A stretch of 64,000 bases of DNA, taken from NCBI RefSeq assembly GCF_030372105.1, contig NZ_JAUDBQ010000018.1, forward strand, positions 1 through 64,000, read 5' to 3'. Source of the stretch: Cellulomonas cellasea. GTDB taxonomy: Bacteria > Actinomycetota > Actinomycetes > Actinomycetales > Cellulomonadaceae. The notes below the pieces were generated by a model that saw only the letters and a list, made by a program, of their open reading frames with translations, had not been told where the DNA came from and did no database searches. The translations under genes were made by a program, and so were the position numbers. This document shows positions 53,725-61,925 of the stretch, piece by piece; the first letter of the stretch is position 1, and each line of letters starts with the position of its first letter.

Positions 53725-54357
53725 ATCTCGACCGACAAGGCCCAGAGCTGGGTGTACGCCGAGGGCTTCCTCACCGAGGACGACACCCTGCTGCGCGCAC
53801 GCGAGCGGGCGGGCCAGCTCGGCTGCACGCCGGTGCTGCCGGGCTCGGGCGCCGTGCTGCGGCTGCTCGCGGCGGCGGCGCAGGCCAAGGCGGTCGTGGA
53901 GATCGGCACCGGCGCGGGCGTCGGCTCGCTGTACCTCCTGCGTGGCATGCCCGAGGAGGGCGTGCTCACCACGATCGACGTCGAGATCGAGCACCAGCGC
54001 GCCGCGAAGGACGCCTTCAGCGAGGAGGGACTGCGCAGCACCCGCACGCGCACCATCTCCGGCCGCGCGCTCGACGTGCTCCCCCGCCTCACCGACGGCG
54101 GCTACGACCTGGTCTTCGTCGACGCGGACAAGGAGTCCTACCCGGCCTACGTCGAGCAGGCCCTGCGCCTGCTGCGCCCGGGCGGGGTGCTGGCGATCGA
54201 CAACGCGCTGTGGCACGACCGCGTCGCCGACCCGGCCCGCCGCGACGAGGTGACCACGGTGATCCGCGAGGTCGGCCGCATGGTGCGCGACGACGCGCGG
54301 CTGCTGCCCGCGATGATCCCCAGCGGCGACGGGCTGCTCACCGCCGTCAAGCGCTGA
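53725..54357 (+). CDS. Class I O-methyltransferase (Rv1220c-like)
   Basis: A 210-residue SAM-dependent methyltransferase of the catechol/caffeoyl-CoA family: AVVEIGTGAGVGSLYLLRGM is the SAM loop, VLTTIDVEIEHQRAA and YDLVFVDADKESYPAYVEQALRLLRPGGVLAIDNALW complete the core. The substrate is unknown. No ATG, GTG or TTG precedes the conserved N-terminus in frame except GTG 53752, which would cut the protein to 201 residues. ATC at 53725 follows GGGAGG by 5 nt and restores ISTDKAQSW; it is given here as the possible non-canonical start. The divergent sigE arrangement matches mycobacteria. Confidence 0.85.
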   Translation: MSTDKAQSWVYAEGFLTEDDTLLRARERAGQLGCTPVLPGSGAVLRLLAAAAQAKAVVEIGTGAGVGSLYLLRGMPEEGVLTTIDVEIEHQRAAKDAFSEEGLRSTRTRTISGRALDVLPRLTDGGYDLVFVDADKESYPAYVEQALRLLRPGGVLAIDNALWHDRVADPARRDEVTTVIREVGRMVRDDARLLPAMIPSGDGLLTAVKR

Positions 54358-54448
54358 CCGGCCAGCCCTCGCACAAACCCCTGCCCCAAGTGGCGCCCGA
54401 TTCACCCCTTCCCACGGAAGACTGGGCCCCTCGACTGGGGGTGATGAG

Positions 54449-54754
54449 GTGCTGCTTGGCATTCTCGGCATGGCGCTGGGCCTTGTCGCGGGGTGGGCCG
54501 TCCAACGAAGGACGCCGCTCTCGCCGCCCCTGCGCGACCTGGCGACATCTGGGATCACACTCCTCGGCATCGCCCTCACGATGGGGGCCACGGGCGACGC
54601 CGCCCGAGGCGGGGCGGGCATGGCGGCAGGCGCCGCCGTCGTCGCATTGGCCACCCTGGTCGCGCGACTGGTGAGGCCCGCCGACGACGTCAGCGCAGAG
54701 CGGCCAGGTACCGCAGCAGCAGACGGGCGCCGTAGCCGGTGGCGCCCTCGGTGA
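54449..54754 (+). CDS. Small two-helix membrane protein, hypothetical
   Basis: A 101-residue ORF with hydrophobic segments at about residues 1-17 (LLGILGMALGLVAGWAV) and two more between ~30 and 73, then a basic hydrophilic tail. The GTG at 54449 has only a weak GATGAG just upstream. Its last 65 bp overlap the 3' end of pepA on the other strand, so the true end or even the gene is uncertain. No family is recognised; hydrophobic patterning is the main support. Confidence 0.45.
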   Translation: MLLGILGMALGLVAGWAVQRRTPLSPPLRDLATSGITLLGIALTMGATGDAARGGAGMAAGAAVVALATLVARLVRPADDVSAERPGTAAADGRRSRWRPR

Positions 54755-56309
54755 CCTCGTGCTTGTCGGAGGCGGAGCGCGCGGGGCCGGCGATGTCGAG
54801 GTGCGCCCACGTGCGCGATCCCACGAACTCGCGCAGGAACAGCGCCGCCGTGATGGACCCGCCGCCGAACTCCGAGCCGTCGATCGGCACATGCCGCAGG
54901 TCCGCGACGTGTGAGCGCACCGCGGGCAGGTACTCCTCGACCAAGGGCATGCGCCACACGGCCTCGCCGGACTCCGCCGCGGCGGCCTCGAGCGCGGCGA
55001 TCAGCCGGTCGTCGGCCGAGTACAGCGCGGCGTGCTGGCGGCCCAGGCCCAAGCTCGCCGCGCCGGTGAGCGTGGCGACGTCGATGAGCACGTCGGGATC
55101 CAGCTCGGCGTCGGCCCAGGCCAACGCGTCGCCCAGCACGAGGCGGCCCTCGGCGTCGGTGTTGGCGATCTCGACGGTGCGCCCGCCGTACAGCCGCAGC
55201 ACATCGCCCGGCCGGTACGACGCCCCGCCGAAGTGGTTCTCGGCGAGCGGCAGCACAGCCGTGACGCGGTGCTGGCTGCCAGCGGCGGCGGCGCCCAGCA
55301 CGGTGGCCAAGGCCACGGCGGCTCCCGCCATGTCCGTCTTCATCGGGACCATCGCCTCGCGCGGCTTGATCGACAGCCCGCCCGTGTCATACGTGATGCC
55401 CTTGCCGACCACGACCACATGGCGGCGGCCGCGCGCGGGGGCGTCGCCAGCCGGGGTGTAGTCGACGGTGACCAGCCGCGGCGTGGACGCGGAGCCGGCG
55501 CCGACGGCCAGGATGCCGCCGAAGCCCTCGGCGGCGAGCTCCTTCGGACCGCGCACCTGCACGGACAGCCCCGCCTCGGCGCCGAGCCGGACGGCCTGCT
55601 CGGCGAGCCACGCGGGGTTCTTGACGCTGGACGGCGTGTTCGCGAGGTCGCGCACCAGCCACGTGGCGGCGGCCTCTCGCGTGGCGTCCTCGACAGCGTT
55701 CGCGACCCGCACGCCGTGGCGCCCGAGCAGCACGAGCTCGTGGGCGGGTCGACGCCTCGCCGCGGCCTCGGGGGTGGACGACGCGGACGTCGGCACGGTG
55801 TAGGCGGCGAGCAGGTACCCCTCGACCAGCGAGCGGACGGCATGCGGCGCGCCGGGGCCGCCCTCGGAGGCCACCGATGTCACCACGCGGTCGAGCCCAC
55901 GAGTGGCGCGGGCCAGGGCGGCGCCCGCGCGGCGCAACTCGTCGGGAGTGCCCGAGCCGACGCCCACAAGCACGACGCGGCGGGGAAGCCCCGCCCAGGG
56001 CAGGTCCGCGCCGCGTCCGATGGGGCGCGGGAGCTGGAGGGTGTAGGCCTCCCCGGCGGCGCCCGTCAGGCGGGCGCGCTCCGCGACCTCGGCGAGGTCG
56101 AGCCCATACCGGGCCGCCGCGTCGGCGGTGCCGGCGCGTGGCTGCAGGTCGCTCTCGTCGGGAGCCGCCGGGGCCACCGGCAGCGCGATCGCGTCGACCC
56201 GGGGGTCGTTCAGCAGCTCCGTGCTCGCCACCGCACCGGTGGCGAGCACGACAGCTGGAAGTTCACGCCCGGGCGCCGTGGCGGCGTCCGGGACTTCTCG
56301 GCGGGCCAA
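54690..56309 (-). CDS. pepA: Leucyl aminopeptidase (M17)
   Basis: A 539-residue cytosolic aminopeptidase. The C-terminal catalytic domain has VVVGKGITYDTGGLSIKP, MKTDMAGAAVAL, the signature NTDAEGRLVLGDAL with metal-binding Asp and Glu, and the bicarbonate-site Arg. The N-terminal ~190 residues are the variable regulatory domain, somewhat longer than usual. It releases N-terminal residues from peptides with two metal ions. The only in-frame start near the expected end is TTG at 56309, three bases after the DUF3117 stop and without a Shine-Dalgarno sequence, so translation is probably coupled. Confidence 0.92.
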   Translation of the reverse strand: MARREVPDAATAPGRELPAVVLATGAVASTELLNDPRVDAIALPVAPAAPDESDLQPRAGTADAAARYGLDLAEVAERARLTGAAGEAYTLQLPRPIGRGADLPWAGLPRRVVLVGVGSGTPDELRRAGAALARATRGLDRVVTSVASEGGPGAPHAVRSLVEGYLLAAYTVPTSASSTPEAAARRRPAHELVLLGRHGVRVANAVEDATREAAATWLVRDLANTPSSVKNPAWLAEQAVRLGAEAGLSVQVRGPKELAAEGFGGILAVGAGSASTPRLVTVDYTPAGDAPARGRRHVVVVGKGITYDTGGLSIKPREAMVPMKTDMAGAAVALATVLGAAAAGSQHRVTAVLPLAENHFGGASYRPGDVLRLYGGRTVEIANTDAEGRLVLGDALAWADAELDPDVLIDVATLTGAASLGLGRQHAALYSADDRLIAALEAAAAESGEAVWRMPLVEEYLPAVRSHVADLRHVPIDGSEFGGGSITAALFLREFVGSRTWAHLDIAGPARSASDKHEVTEGATGYGARLLLRYLAALR

Positions 56310-56311
56310 TG

Positions 56312-56479
56312 TCAGCTGACGACCGAGGTCAGCGCCTCACCCAGCTCCTGGGCCTCGGTCGCGTTCAACTCGACGACCAGCCGGCCACCGCCCTCGAGGG
56401 GAACTCGCATGACGATGCCACGGCCCTCCTTGGTCACCTCGAGCGGGCCGTCACCTGTCCTCGGCTTCATCGCGGCCAT
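56312..56479 (-). CDS. DUF3117 small conserved protein
   Basis: A 55-residue protein, MAAMKPRTGDGPLEVTKEGR followed by GIVMRVPLEGGGRLVVEL, which matches the highly conserved actinobacterial DUF3117 family (Rv1211 in M. tuberculosis). AAGGAG lies upstream of the ATG at good spacing. The role is unknown. It lies directly in front of pepA, and the region as a whole keeps the mycobacterial order. Confidence 0.93.
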   Translation of the reverse strand: MAAMKPRTGDGPLEVTKEGRGIVMRVPLEGGGRLVVELNATEAQELGEALTSVVS

Positions 56480-56577
56480 GCGGGCTCTCCTTCGCGTCGT
56501 TCCTGACCGACCGAGCATCGTCGCGCGAGTGCCGAAGCACGCGCCGCTGCGAGCTGCGGGGCCGGATGTCCGGGATC

Positions 56578-56583
56578 ATTCTA
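56578..56583 (-). promoter_or_regulatory. Candidate -10 box TAGAAT for DUF3117-pepA
   Basis: On the minus strand TAGAAT lies 98 nt before the ATG at 56479, in the 157-bp gap downstream of the mannosyltransferase gene. No clear -35 is seen. Confidence 0.4.
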
Positions 56584-56636
56584 GGTCACCTGGCTCGACG
56601 CACGGGCAGGTCAGCGCGCCGAGTGTGCGGAACCGG

Positions 56637-57944
56637 TCACGGCGGCCATCCGGACGGCGGTGTGAACCGCCACATCGAGTCGATCCAGACCACCTGCAGC
56701 ACCAGCATCAGGAGCACCACCGCGGCGAGCCAGAGCCGCCGCGCGAGCGTCGGCCCGCGCACCACCCCCGCCGTGACGGCGCCCAGCGGGAAGGCCAGCA
56801 GCAGGAACCGGGCGAGGCTCGACCCCGGCTCGATGGCGGCCGCCAGGTACAGCGGATACGCCGCCGACCACACGTGCAGCTCGTTGCCGAGCCGCCACGC
56901 CGCCGGGACCAGCAAGCAGGCCGCCAACAGCCCGAACCCGCCGATCAGCACCCAGGGGGCGGCGTCGCCGAACCAGAACCGCGAGACGTAGCCCCACGGC
57001 TCGAACGGCACGATCTCCCGGACCCCGCGCCACGAGCCCTGCGTCAACAGGTAGCCGTCGGGCTCGCCGGTCACCCAGCCGCAGATGAGCGGCCACGCGA
57101 CGCCCGAGATCGCCGCCGTCGCGCCGAGCACCCCCAGGCCCACCAGGTCCCGCACCCCCAAGGAGTCCTCACCGCGCCGCGCGGCCCGCCAGCGCACCAG
57201 CGCGTGCACCACCACGACCGCGGCCATCGGCAGCGCGACAGCGCGCGTGAAGCCCAGCGCGAGGACGGCGACGGCCGCCCACGCGTAGCGGCGCTCCACC
57301 ACCAGCAGCAGCGTCGTCGCGACCAGCAGCACCGCGAGCGACTCGGTGTACGCGACCTGCATGACCACGGCCGTGGGGAACACCGCGAAGAGGGTGACCG
57401 CCGCCAGCGGCAGCCCCGGGCGCGCGGCCACAGCCCGCGGGGCGCCGCGCTCCACGAGCCTGCGGATGACGATCGCGGCGAGTGCCCCGAGCGCGAGCGC
57501 GACCAGCGGGGCGACGATGTGCCACTCCGCGCCGGTGAGCCGCATGACCCCCCGCACCAGGTACGGGAACAGCGGGAAGAACGCCCACGGGTTCTGCTGG
57601 ACGAGGCCATCGTCGCCGCGCGGCAGCTCGGCGGGATACCCGGTCTCGGCGATCTGGCGGTACCAGCCGGCGTCCCACAACAGGCCGGTGAACTGCAGGT
57701 ACGACGGGTTCGCGGGGGTCCAGAAGTTGGCGACCTGGTCGCGCGCGACGACGATGAGCACGACGGCGGAGAACGCGCGCGCGCCGAGGTAGACGCCGAG
57801 CGCCTGCGCCCAGCCCGGCCAGCGGCGCGGATCGGCCAGCGCCCGGCGGCGCGATATCGCGGCGCCGGCCTCGTCGGCCTTGTTGGCGCCGTCGACCCCG
57901 TCGGCCGCCTGGCCGGGACGCTGTGCCGTCAGGTCTGCGCTCAT
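56637..57944 (-). CDS. PIG-V-like membrane mannosyltransferase
   Basis: A 435-residue polytopic protein with ten or more helices and a ~50-residue cytoplasmic N-terminus. The first outer loop has FTGLLWDAGWYRQIAETGYP, the catalytic-site pattern (WDxxWY...IA..GY) of PIG-V/GT-C glycosyltransferases, and NPWAFFPLFPYLVRG follows. It should transfer mannose from polyprenyl-phosphate mannose on the outer face of the membrane; the acceptor is unknown. GGGAG precedes the ATG at 57944; another ATG at 57962 overlaps the folP stop. ManC at 42.4-43.5 kb makes the mannose donor's precursor. Confidence 0.82.
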   Translation of the reverse strand: MSADLTAQRPGQAADGVDGANKADEAGAAISRRRALADPRRWPGWAQALGVYLGARAFSAVVLIVVARDQVANFWTPANPSYLQFTGLLWDAGWYRQIAETGYPAELPRGDDGLVQQNPWAFFPLFPYLVRGVMRLTGAEWHIVAPLVALALGALAAIVIRRLVERGAPRAVAARPGLPLAAVTLFAVFPTAVVMQVAYTESLAVLLVATTLLLVVERRYAWAAVAVLALGFTRAVALPMAAVVVVHALVRWRAARRGEDSLGVRDLVGLGVLGATAAISGVAWPLICGWVTGEPDGYLLTQGSWRGVREIVPFEPWGYVSRFWFGDAAPWVLIGGFGLLAACLLVPAAWRLGNELHVWSAAYPLYLAAAIEPGSSLARFLLLAFPLGAVTAGVVRGPTLARRLWLAAVVLLMLVLQVVWIDSMWRFTPPSGWPP

Positions 57945-57958
57945 CCGCCCCTCTCCCG

Positions 57959-58903
57959 TCATGCCAGGCCCCGCACCGCGTGCGCGGGCATGAGGTCGCC
58001 CCGGATGGCCGCGACCATGTCGAGCACGCGCCGGGTGGCCAGCACGTCATGAGCCCGGAAGACCCGGGCGCCCAGCCACGCGGCCACCGACGTCGCCGCG
58101 AGCGTGCCCTCGAGCCGGTCCTCCACCGGCAGCCCGAGGGCCTCCCCCACGAAGTCCTTGCGGGAGAACGCCATCAGTGTCGGATAGCCGAGGGCCACCA
58201 CCGCCTCGGTGCGCCGCACCAGGTGCAACGAGTGCCAGGTGTTCTTGCCGAAGTCGTGCGTGGGGTCGACGAGCACAGACGCCGGGTCCACGCCGAGCGC
58301 CACGGCCCGGGCCGCCGACGCCCGCAGCGTCGCGACGACGTCCTCCACGACGCCGTCCAGCGGGTCTGCGGACGGGCCGCCGTCGGGCTGGCCCGCGCCT
58401 GCCCGGGGCGCGTAGGCGACCCGCAACGGGTCGGTGCGCGGCGCCGCTCCCCCGGTGTGCGAGCACACCACGCCCAGGCCGTGCTCGGCCGCCACCTCGA
58501 CGAGGGCCGGGTCGTGGCCTGCCCAGGTGTCGTTGATGAGGTCGGCGCCGGCCAGCGCCGCCGCGCGTGCGACGTCCGCGCGCCAGGTGTCCACGCTCAC
58601 CAGCAGGTCCGGGTGCCGGGCGCGCACCCGCTCGACCAGGGGTATGACGCGGGCGATCTCCTCGTCGGCGCCCACCCGTGGCCCGCGTCCGGCGCGCACC
58701 CCGCCGAGGTCCACCAGGTCGGCGCCCTCCTCGACGGCGCGGTCCACGGCCGCGTCGGCGCCGGCGTCGTCGAAGCGCGCGGCGGCGTAGAACGAGTCGG
58801 GCGTGCGGTTGACCACCGCCATCACCAGCGGGTGGCCCGGGCCGAACGTCCGTCCGCGCAGCCGCAGATCCGCCCCGGCGCCGGGCACGCCCGCACGCGT
58901 CAT
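57959..58903 (-). CDS. folP2: Dihydropteroate synthase homologue, FolP2 type
   Basis: A 314-residue TIM-barrel protein of the dihydropteroate synthase family. The N-terminal loop reads VMAVVNRTPDSFYAAARFDD, the FolP2 form, rather than the NVTPDSFSDGG of standard enzymes. Other landmarks are ADLVDLGGVRAGRG, VSVDTWRADVARAA, LINDTWAGHDP, ILVDPTHDFGKNT-like VLVDPTHDFGKNTWHSL and FSRKDFVGEA. Mycobacterial FolP2 reportedly lacks normal synthase activity, so folate synthesis is not assured. It overlaps LOG upstream and possibly the mannosyltransferase downstream by 4 bp. Confidence 0.88.
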   Translation of the reverse strand: MTRAGVPGAGADLRLRGRTFGPGHPLVMAVVNRTPDSFYAAARFDDAGADAAVDRAVEEGADLVDLGGVRAGRGPRVGADEEIARVIPLVERVRARHPDLLVSVDTWRADVARAAALAGADLINDTWAGHDPALVEVAAEHGLGVVCSHTGGAAPRTDPLRVAYAPRAGAGQPDGGPSADPLDGVVEDVVATLRASAARAVALGVDPASVLVDPTHDFGKNTWHSLHLVRRTEAVVALGYPTLMAFSRKDFVGEALGLPVEDRLEGTLAATSVAAWLGARVFRAHDVLATRRVLDMVAAIRGDLMPAHAVRGLA

Positions 58904-59724
58904 GACACCGAGCTCTCGGAGGCCTCCCGCTCGGCGCGGTTCGTCTGCTCGACGGCCGCGAGCTCGGCGGCGCGCAGCTCGGCGCCCCGCTCGCAGACGA
59001 TGCGGACGGCCTCGTCGGCGTCGTCCACGACGTTGATCAGGTCGAGGTCGGCGGCCGCGATCATCCCGCGCTCGCGCACCGGGCCCCGCAGCCACTCGAG
59101 CAGGCCGGACCAGTAGTCCGTGCCGATCAGGACGATCGGGAACTCGGTGACCTTGTGGGTCTGCACCAGCGTGAGCGCCTCGAACAGCTCGTCGAACGTG
59201 CCGAAGCCGCCCGGCAGCACCACGAAGCCCTCGGCGTACTTCACGAACATCGTCTTGCGGGCGAAGAAGTAGCGGAAGTTGACGCCCAGGTCGACCCACT
59301 GGTTCATGCCCTGCTCGAACGGGAGCTCGATGCCGAGGCCCACCGACAGGCCGCCCGCCTCGCTGGCGCCCTTGTTCGCAGCCTCCATGATCCCCGGCCC
59401 GCCGCCCGTGATGACGCCGTAGCCGGCCTCGGCGAGCCCACGTCCCACGGCCTCGCCGATCACATAGTCCGGCGACCCGGCGGGCACGCGCGCCGAGCCG
59501 AAGACGCTCACCGCCGGCCCGACCTCGGCCAACGCGCCGAAGCCCTCGACGAACTCGCTCTGGATCCGCATCACCCGCCACGGGTCGCCGTGCAGCCAGC
59601 CGGCGCCGTCAGCCCCCGAGAGCAGGCGCTCGTCGGAGGTGGTGGCGGGGATCTGGTCGCGGCGCAACTGGAGCGGGCCCTTGCGGTAGACGGAGCCATT
59701 GGCCCCGCGGTCGTGACTTCTCAT
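58900..59724 (-). CDS. LOG-family (TIGR00730) nucleotide phosphoribohydrolase
   Basis: A 274-residue Rossmann-like protein. SVFGSARVP, GVITGGGPGIMEAANKGA and the diagnostic PGGFGTFDELFEALTLVQTHK identify the LOG/YvdD family, which releases adenine-type bases from nucleoside 5'-monophosphates (cytokinin activation in plants; AMP or cytokinin precursors in bacteria). A ~50-residue N-terminal extension (LQLRRDQIPATTSDERLLSG) is shared with actinobacterial members. The ATG follows TAGAGT by 7 nt. It heads an operon with folP2 and probably the mannosyltransferase. Confidence 0.93.
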   Translation of the reverse strand: MRSHDRGANGSVYRKGPLQLRRDQIPATTSDERLLSGADGAGWLHGDPWRVMRIQSEFVEGFGALAEVGPAVSVFGSARVPAGSPDYVIGEAVGRGLAEAGYGVITGGGPGIMEAANKGASEAGGLSVGLGIELPFEQGMNQWVDLGVNFRYFFARKTMFVKYAEGFVVLPGGFGTFDELFEALTLVQTHKVTEFPIVLIGTDYWSGLLEWLRGPVRERGMIAAADLDLINVVDDADEAVRIVCERGAELRAAELAAVEQTNRAEREASESSVS

Positions 59725-59731
59725 GGTCTCG

Positions 59732-59737
59732 ACTCTA
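59732..59737 (-). promoter_or_regulatory. -10 box TAGAGT, leaderless type, for the LOG-folP operon
   Basis: On the minus strand TAGAGT ends 7 nt before the ATG at 59724, in the 57-bp gap after dapE. Confidence 0.5.
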
Positions 59738-59781
59738 GGAGGTCTTCCCGGGGTTGCGGAGGCCCCTGGGAGACCACCTGC

Positions 59782-60936
59782 TCAGCTGAGCCAGGCTCCG
59801 AGCGCGTCGTGGCACGCCTGGAGCTGCCAGGCGGGGCAGCGCTCGTCGTCCTTGTGCGCGAGCACCGGGTCCCCGGGGCCGAAGTTGACGGCCGGCATGC
59901 CCAGCGAGGCGAAGCGCGCGACGTCGGTCCAGCCGTACTTCGGGGCGGGGGCGCCGCCGGTCTGGGCGAGCACGGCCTCCACGAAGTCGGCGGCCGTCGG
60001 GTCGTCGAGGCCCGGGCGGGCGCCGGCGGCGGCGTCGGTGACCACCACCTCGTAGCCCGCGAAGACCTCGCGGACGTGCTCCTCGGCCTCGGCCAGGCTC
60101 CGGGACGGCGCGAAGCGGTAGTTGACGGTGACGACGCACTCGTCCGGGATGACGTTCGTGGCGATGCCGCCGCGGATGCCGACGGCGTTCAGGCCCTCGC
60201 GGTAGACCAGCCCGTCCACCTCGACGGCGGCGGGCTCATACGCCTCCAGGCGCCGCAGCACCTCGCCGGCGCCGTGGATCGCGTTGGTCCCCGTCCAGGA
60301 CCGGGCGGAGTGCGCCGCGACGCCCGGCACGCGCACCTCGACCCGCAGCGTCCCGTTGCAGCCGCCCTCAATACCCGCCGAGGTGGGCTCGCACAGCACC
60401 GCGAAGTCGCCCTCGAGCCACTCCGGGTGCTCCCGGGCGACGCGGCCGAGCCCGTTGAGCTCGGCGGCGACCTCCTCGTGGTCGTAGAACACCCAGGTGA
60501 CGTCGCGCGCCGGCTCCGTGAGCCGCGCCGCGAGGGCGAGCTGGACGGCGACGCCGCCCTTCATGTCGACGGTCCCACGGCCCCAGATCTCCGCGTGCAG
60601 CCCCTCGCCCACGAGCCGGGTCGGCAGGTTGTCCGCCACCGGCACGGTGTCGATGTGCCCGGCCACGACCACCCGCGCGGGCCGGCCGAGCCGCGTCCGC
60701 GCGACGATCGCGTCGCCGTCACGCAGCACCTCCAGGTGCGGGAGGGGCGTCAGCACCGCTTCGATGGCGTCCGCCAGCGGCTTCTCGTGGCTGCTCGGAG
60801 AGGGCATGTCGCACAGCGCGCGGGTCAGCGTGACCAGGTCGGCGCTCAGGTCCAGCGGTGGCGCGGGGACCGGCACAGAGGCCGTCTGCGGCTGGTCGGG
60901 GCTCGGGTCGGACAGGTCACGCGCTGGCTCGGTCAC
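59782..60936 (-). CDS. dapE: Succinyl-diaminopimelate desuccinylase
   Basis: A 384-residue M20A metallopeptidase of lysine and peptidoglycan precursor synthesis; it makes LL-diaminopimelate from the N-succinyl form. VAGHIDTVPVADN, WGRGTVDMKGGVAV, FYDHEEVAAELNGLG and CEPTSAGIEGGCNGTLRVEV are the metal- and substrate-site regions; HKDDERC near the end holds another ligand. GTG 60936 is preceded by TAGGGT at 7 nt and is chosen over longer frames. It is divergent from dapD with only 38 bp between, so two pathway genes share one promoter region. Confidence 0.95.
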   Translation of the reverse strand: MTEPARDLSDPSPDQPQTASVPVPAPPLDLSADLVTLTRALCDMPSPSSHEKPLADAIEAVLTPLPHLEVLRDGDAIVARTRLGRPARVVVAGHIDTVPVADNLPTRLVGEGLHAEIWGRGTVDMKGGVAVQLALAARLTEPARDVTWVFYDHEEVAAELNGLGRVAREHPEWLEGDFAVLCEPTSAGIEGGCNGTLRVEVRVPGVAAHSARSWTGTNAIHGAGEVLRRLEAYEPAAVEVDGLVYREGLNAVGIRGGIATNVIPDECVVTVNYRFAPSRSLAEAEEHVREVFAGYEVVVTDAAAGARPGLDDPTAADFVEAVLAQTGGAPAPKYGWTDVARFASLGMPAVNFGPGDPVLAHKDDERCPAWQLQACHDALGAWLS

Positions 60937-60943
60937 AGCACGA

Positions 60944-60949
60944 ACCCTA
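60944..60949 (-). promoter_or_regulatory. -10 box TAGGGT, leaderless type, for dapE
   Basis: On the minus strand TAGGGT ends 7 nt before the GTG at 60936. It is back-to-back with the dapD -10 box 14 bp away. Confidence 0.5.
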
Positions 60950-60962
60950 GCGAGGCTCCGTC

Positions 60963-60968
60963 TACGCT
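60963..60968 (+). promoter_or_regulatory. -10 box TACGCT, leaderless type, for dapD
   Basis: TACGCT ends 6 nt before the ATG at 60975, which favours that start over the GTG one codon earlier. Confidence 0.5.
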
Positions 60969-60974
60969 GGGGTG

Positions 60975-61922
60975 ATGAGCACGCGCACGGCCTGGGGGTT
61001 CGGCCTTTCCACTGTGACCGACGATGGCCTGACCTTGGACGTCTGGTACCCATCACCACAGCTCGGCCCGGTGGACGAGGACGCCGAGGCGCCCGAGGAC
61101 CTCCTCGCCGCCGAGGGCGCCGACCCGGCCCGCAAGGTCAGCACCCAGGTGGTGCGCACCATCGTCGACCTCGACGAGCCGCCTGCGACCACCGCCGACG
61201 CCTACCTGCGCCTGCACCTGCTCTCCCACCGCCTCGTGCCGCCGCACGGCCAAAACCTCGACGGCATCTTCGCCGTCCTGCCCAACGTCGTCTGGACGGA
61301 CCGCGGGCCGTGCGCGCCCGAGGGCTTCGAGGCCACCCGCGCGCGCCTGCGCGTGGCGCACGGCGTGCCCGTCACGGTGTACGGCGTGGACAAGTTCCCG
61401 CGCATGGTCGACTACGTGCTGCCCACCGGCGTGCGGATCGCCGACGCCGACCGGGTGCGCCTCGGCGCCCACCTGGCGCCCGGCACGACTGTCATGCACG
61501 AGGGCTTCGTGAACTTCAACGCCGGCACCCTCGGCACCTCGATGGTCGAGGGCCGGATCTCGGCGGGCGTCACCGTCGGCGACGGCAGCGACATCGGCGG
61601 CGGCGCGTCCATCATGGGCACGCTGTCCGGCGGCGGCCGCGAGACCGTCTCCATCGGCCGGCGCACGCTGCTGGGCGCCAACGCCGGGCTCGGCATCCCG
61701 CTGGGCGACGACTGCGTGGTCGAGGCGGGCCTGTACCTCACGGCCGGGACCAAGCTCGTGGTGGTGGGCGGCGGCGACGACGTGCCCCCCGTGATCAAGG
61801 CGCGCGAGCTGGCTGGCGCCGACAACATCCTGTTCCGGCGCAACTCGCTGACGGGCGCCGTCGAGGCCGTCGCGCGCACCGGCGCCGGGGTCCGGCTCAA
61901 CTCCGCGCTGCACGCCAACTGA
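60975..61922 (+). CDS. dapD: Tetrahydrodipicolinate N-succinyltransferase
   Basis: A 315-residue enzyme of the long actinobacterial DapD type. It succinylates tetrahydrodipicolinate with succinyl-CoA, upstream of DapE in diaminopimelate synthesis. [10 protein letters not shown] and WYPSPQLG open the N-terminal domain; the C-terminal left-handed beta-helix has hexapeptide repeats such as [59 protein letters not shown] and [13 protein letters not shown]. It is divergent from dapE and followed after 3 bp by a membrane-anchored lysozyme-like gene. Confidence 0.96.
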   Translation: MSTRTAWGFGLSTVTDDGLTLDVWYPSPQLGPVDEDAEAPEDLLAAEGADPARKVSTQVVRTIVDLDEPPATTADAYLRLHLLSHRLVPPHGQNLDGIFAVLPNVVWTDRGPCAPEGFEATRARLRVAHGVPVTVYGVDKFPRMVDYVLPTGVRIADADRVRLGAHLAPGTTVMHEGFVNFNAGTLGTSMVEGRISAGVTVGDGSDIGGGASIMGTLSGGGRETVSIGRRTLLGANAGLGIPLGDDCVVEAGLYLTAGTKLVVVGGGDDVPPVIKARELAGADNILFRRNSLTGAVEAVARTGAGVRLNSALHAN

Positions 61923-61925
61923 CCC

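Noticed and set aside
55032-58052. Open frame of 1006 codons on the plus strand across pepA, DUF3117 and the mannosyltransferase
   Set aside because: It runs antisense through three well-supported genes and has the Arg/Ala/Gly/His-rich composition of a shadow frame.
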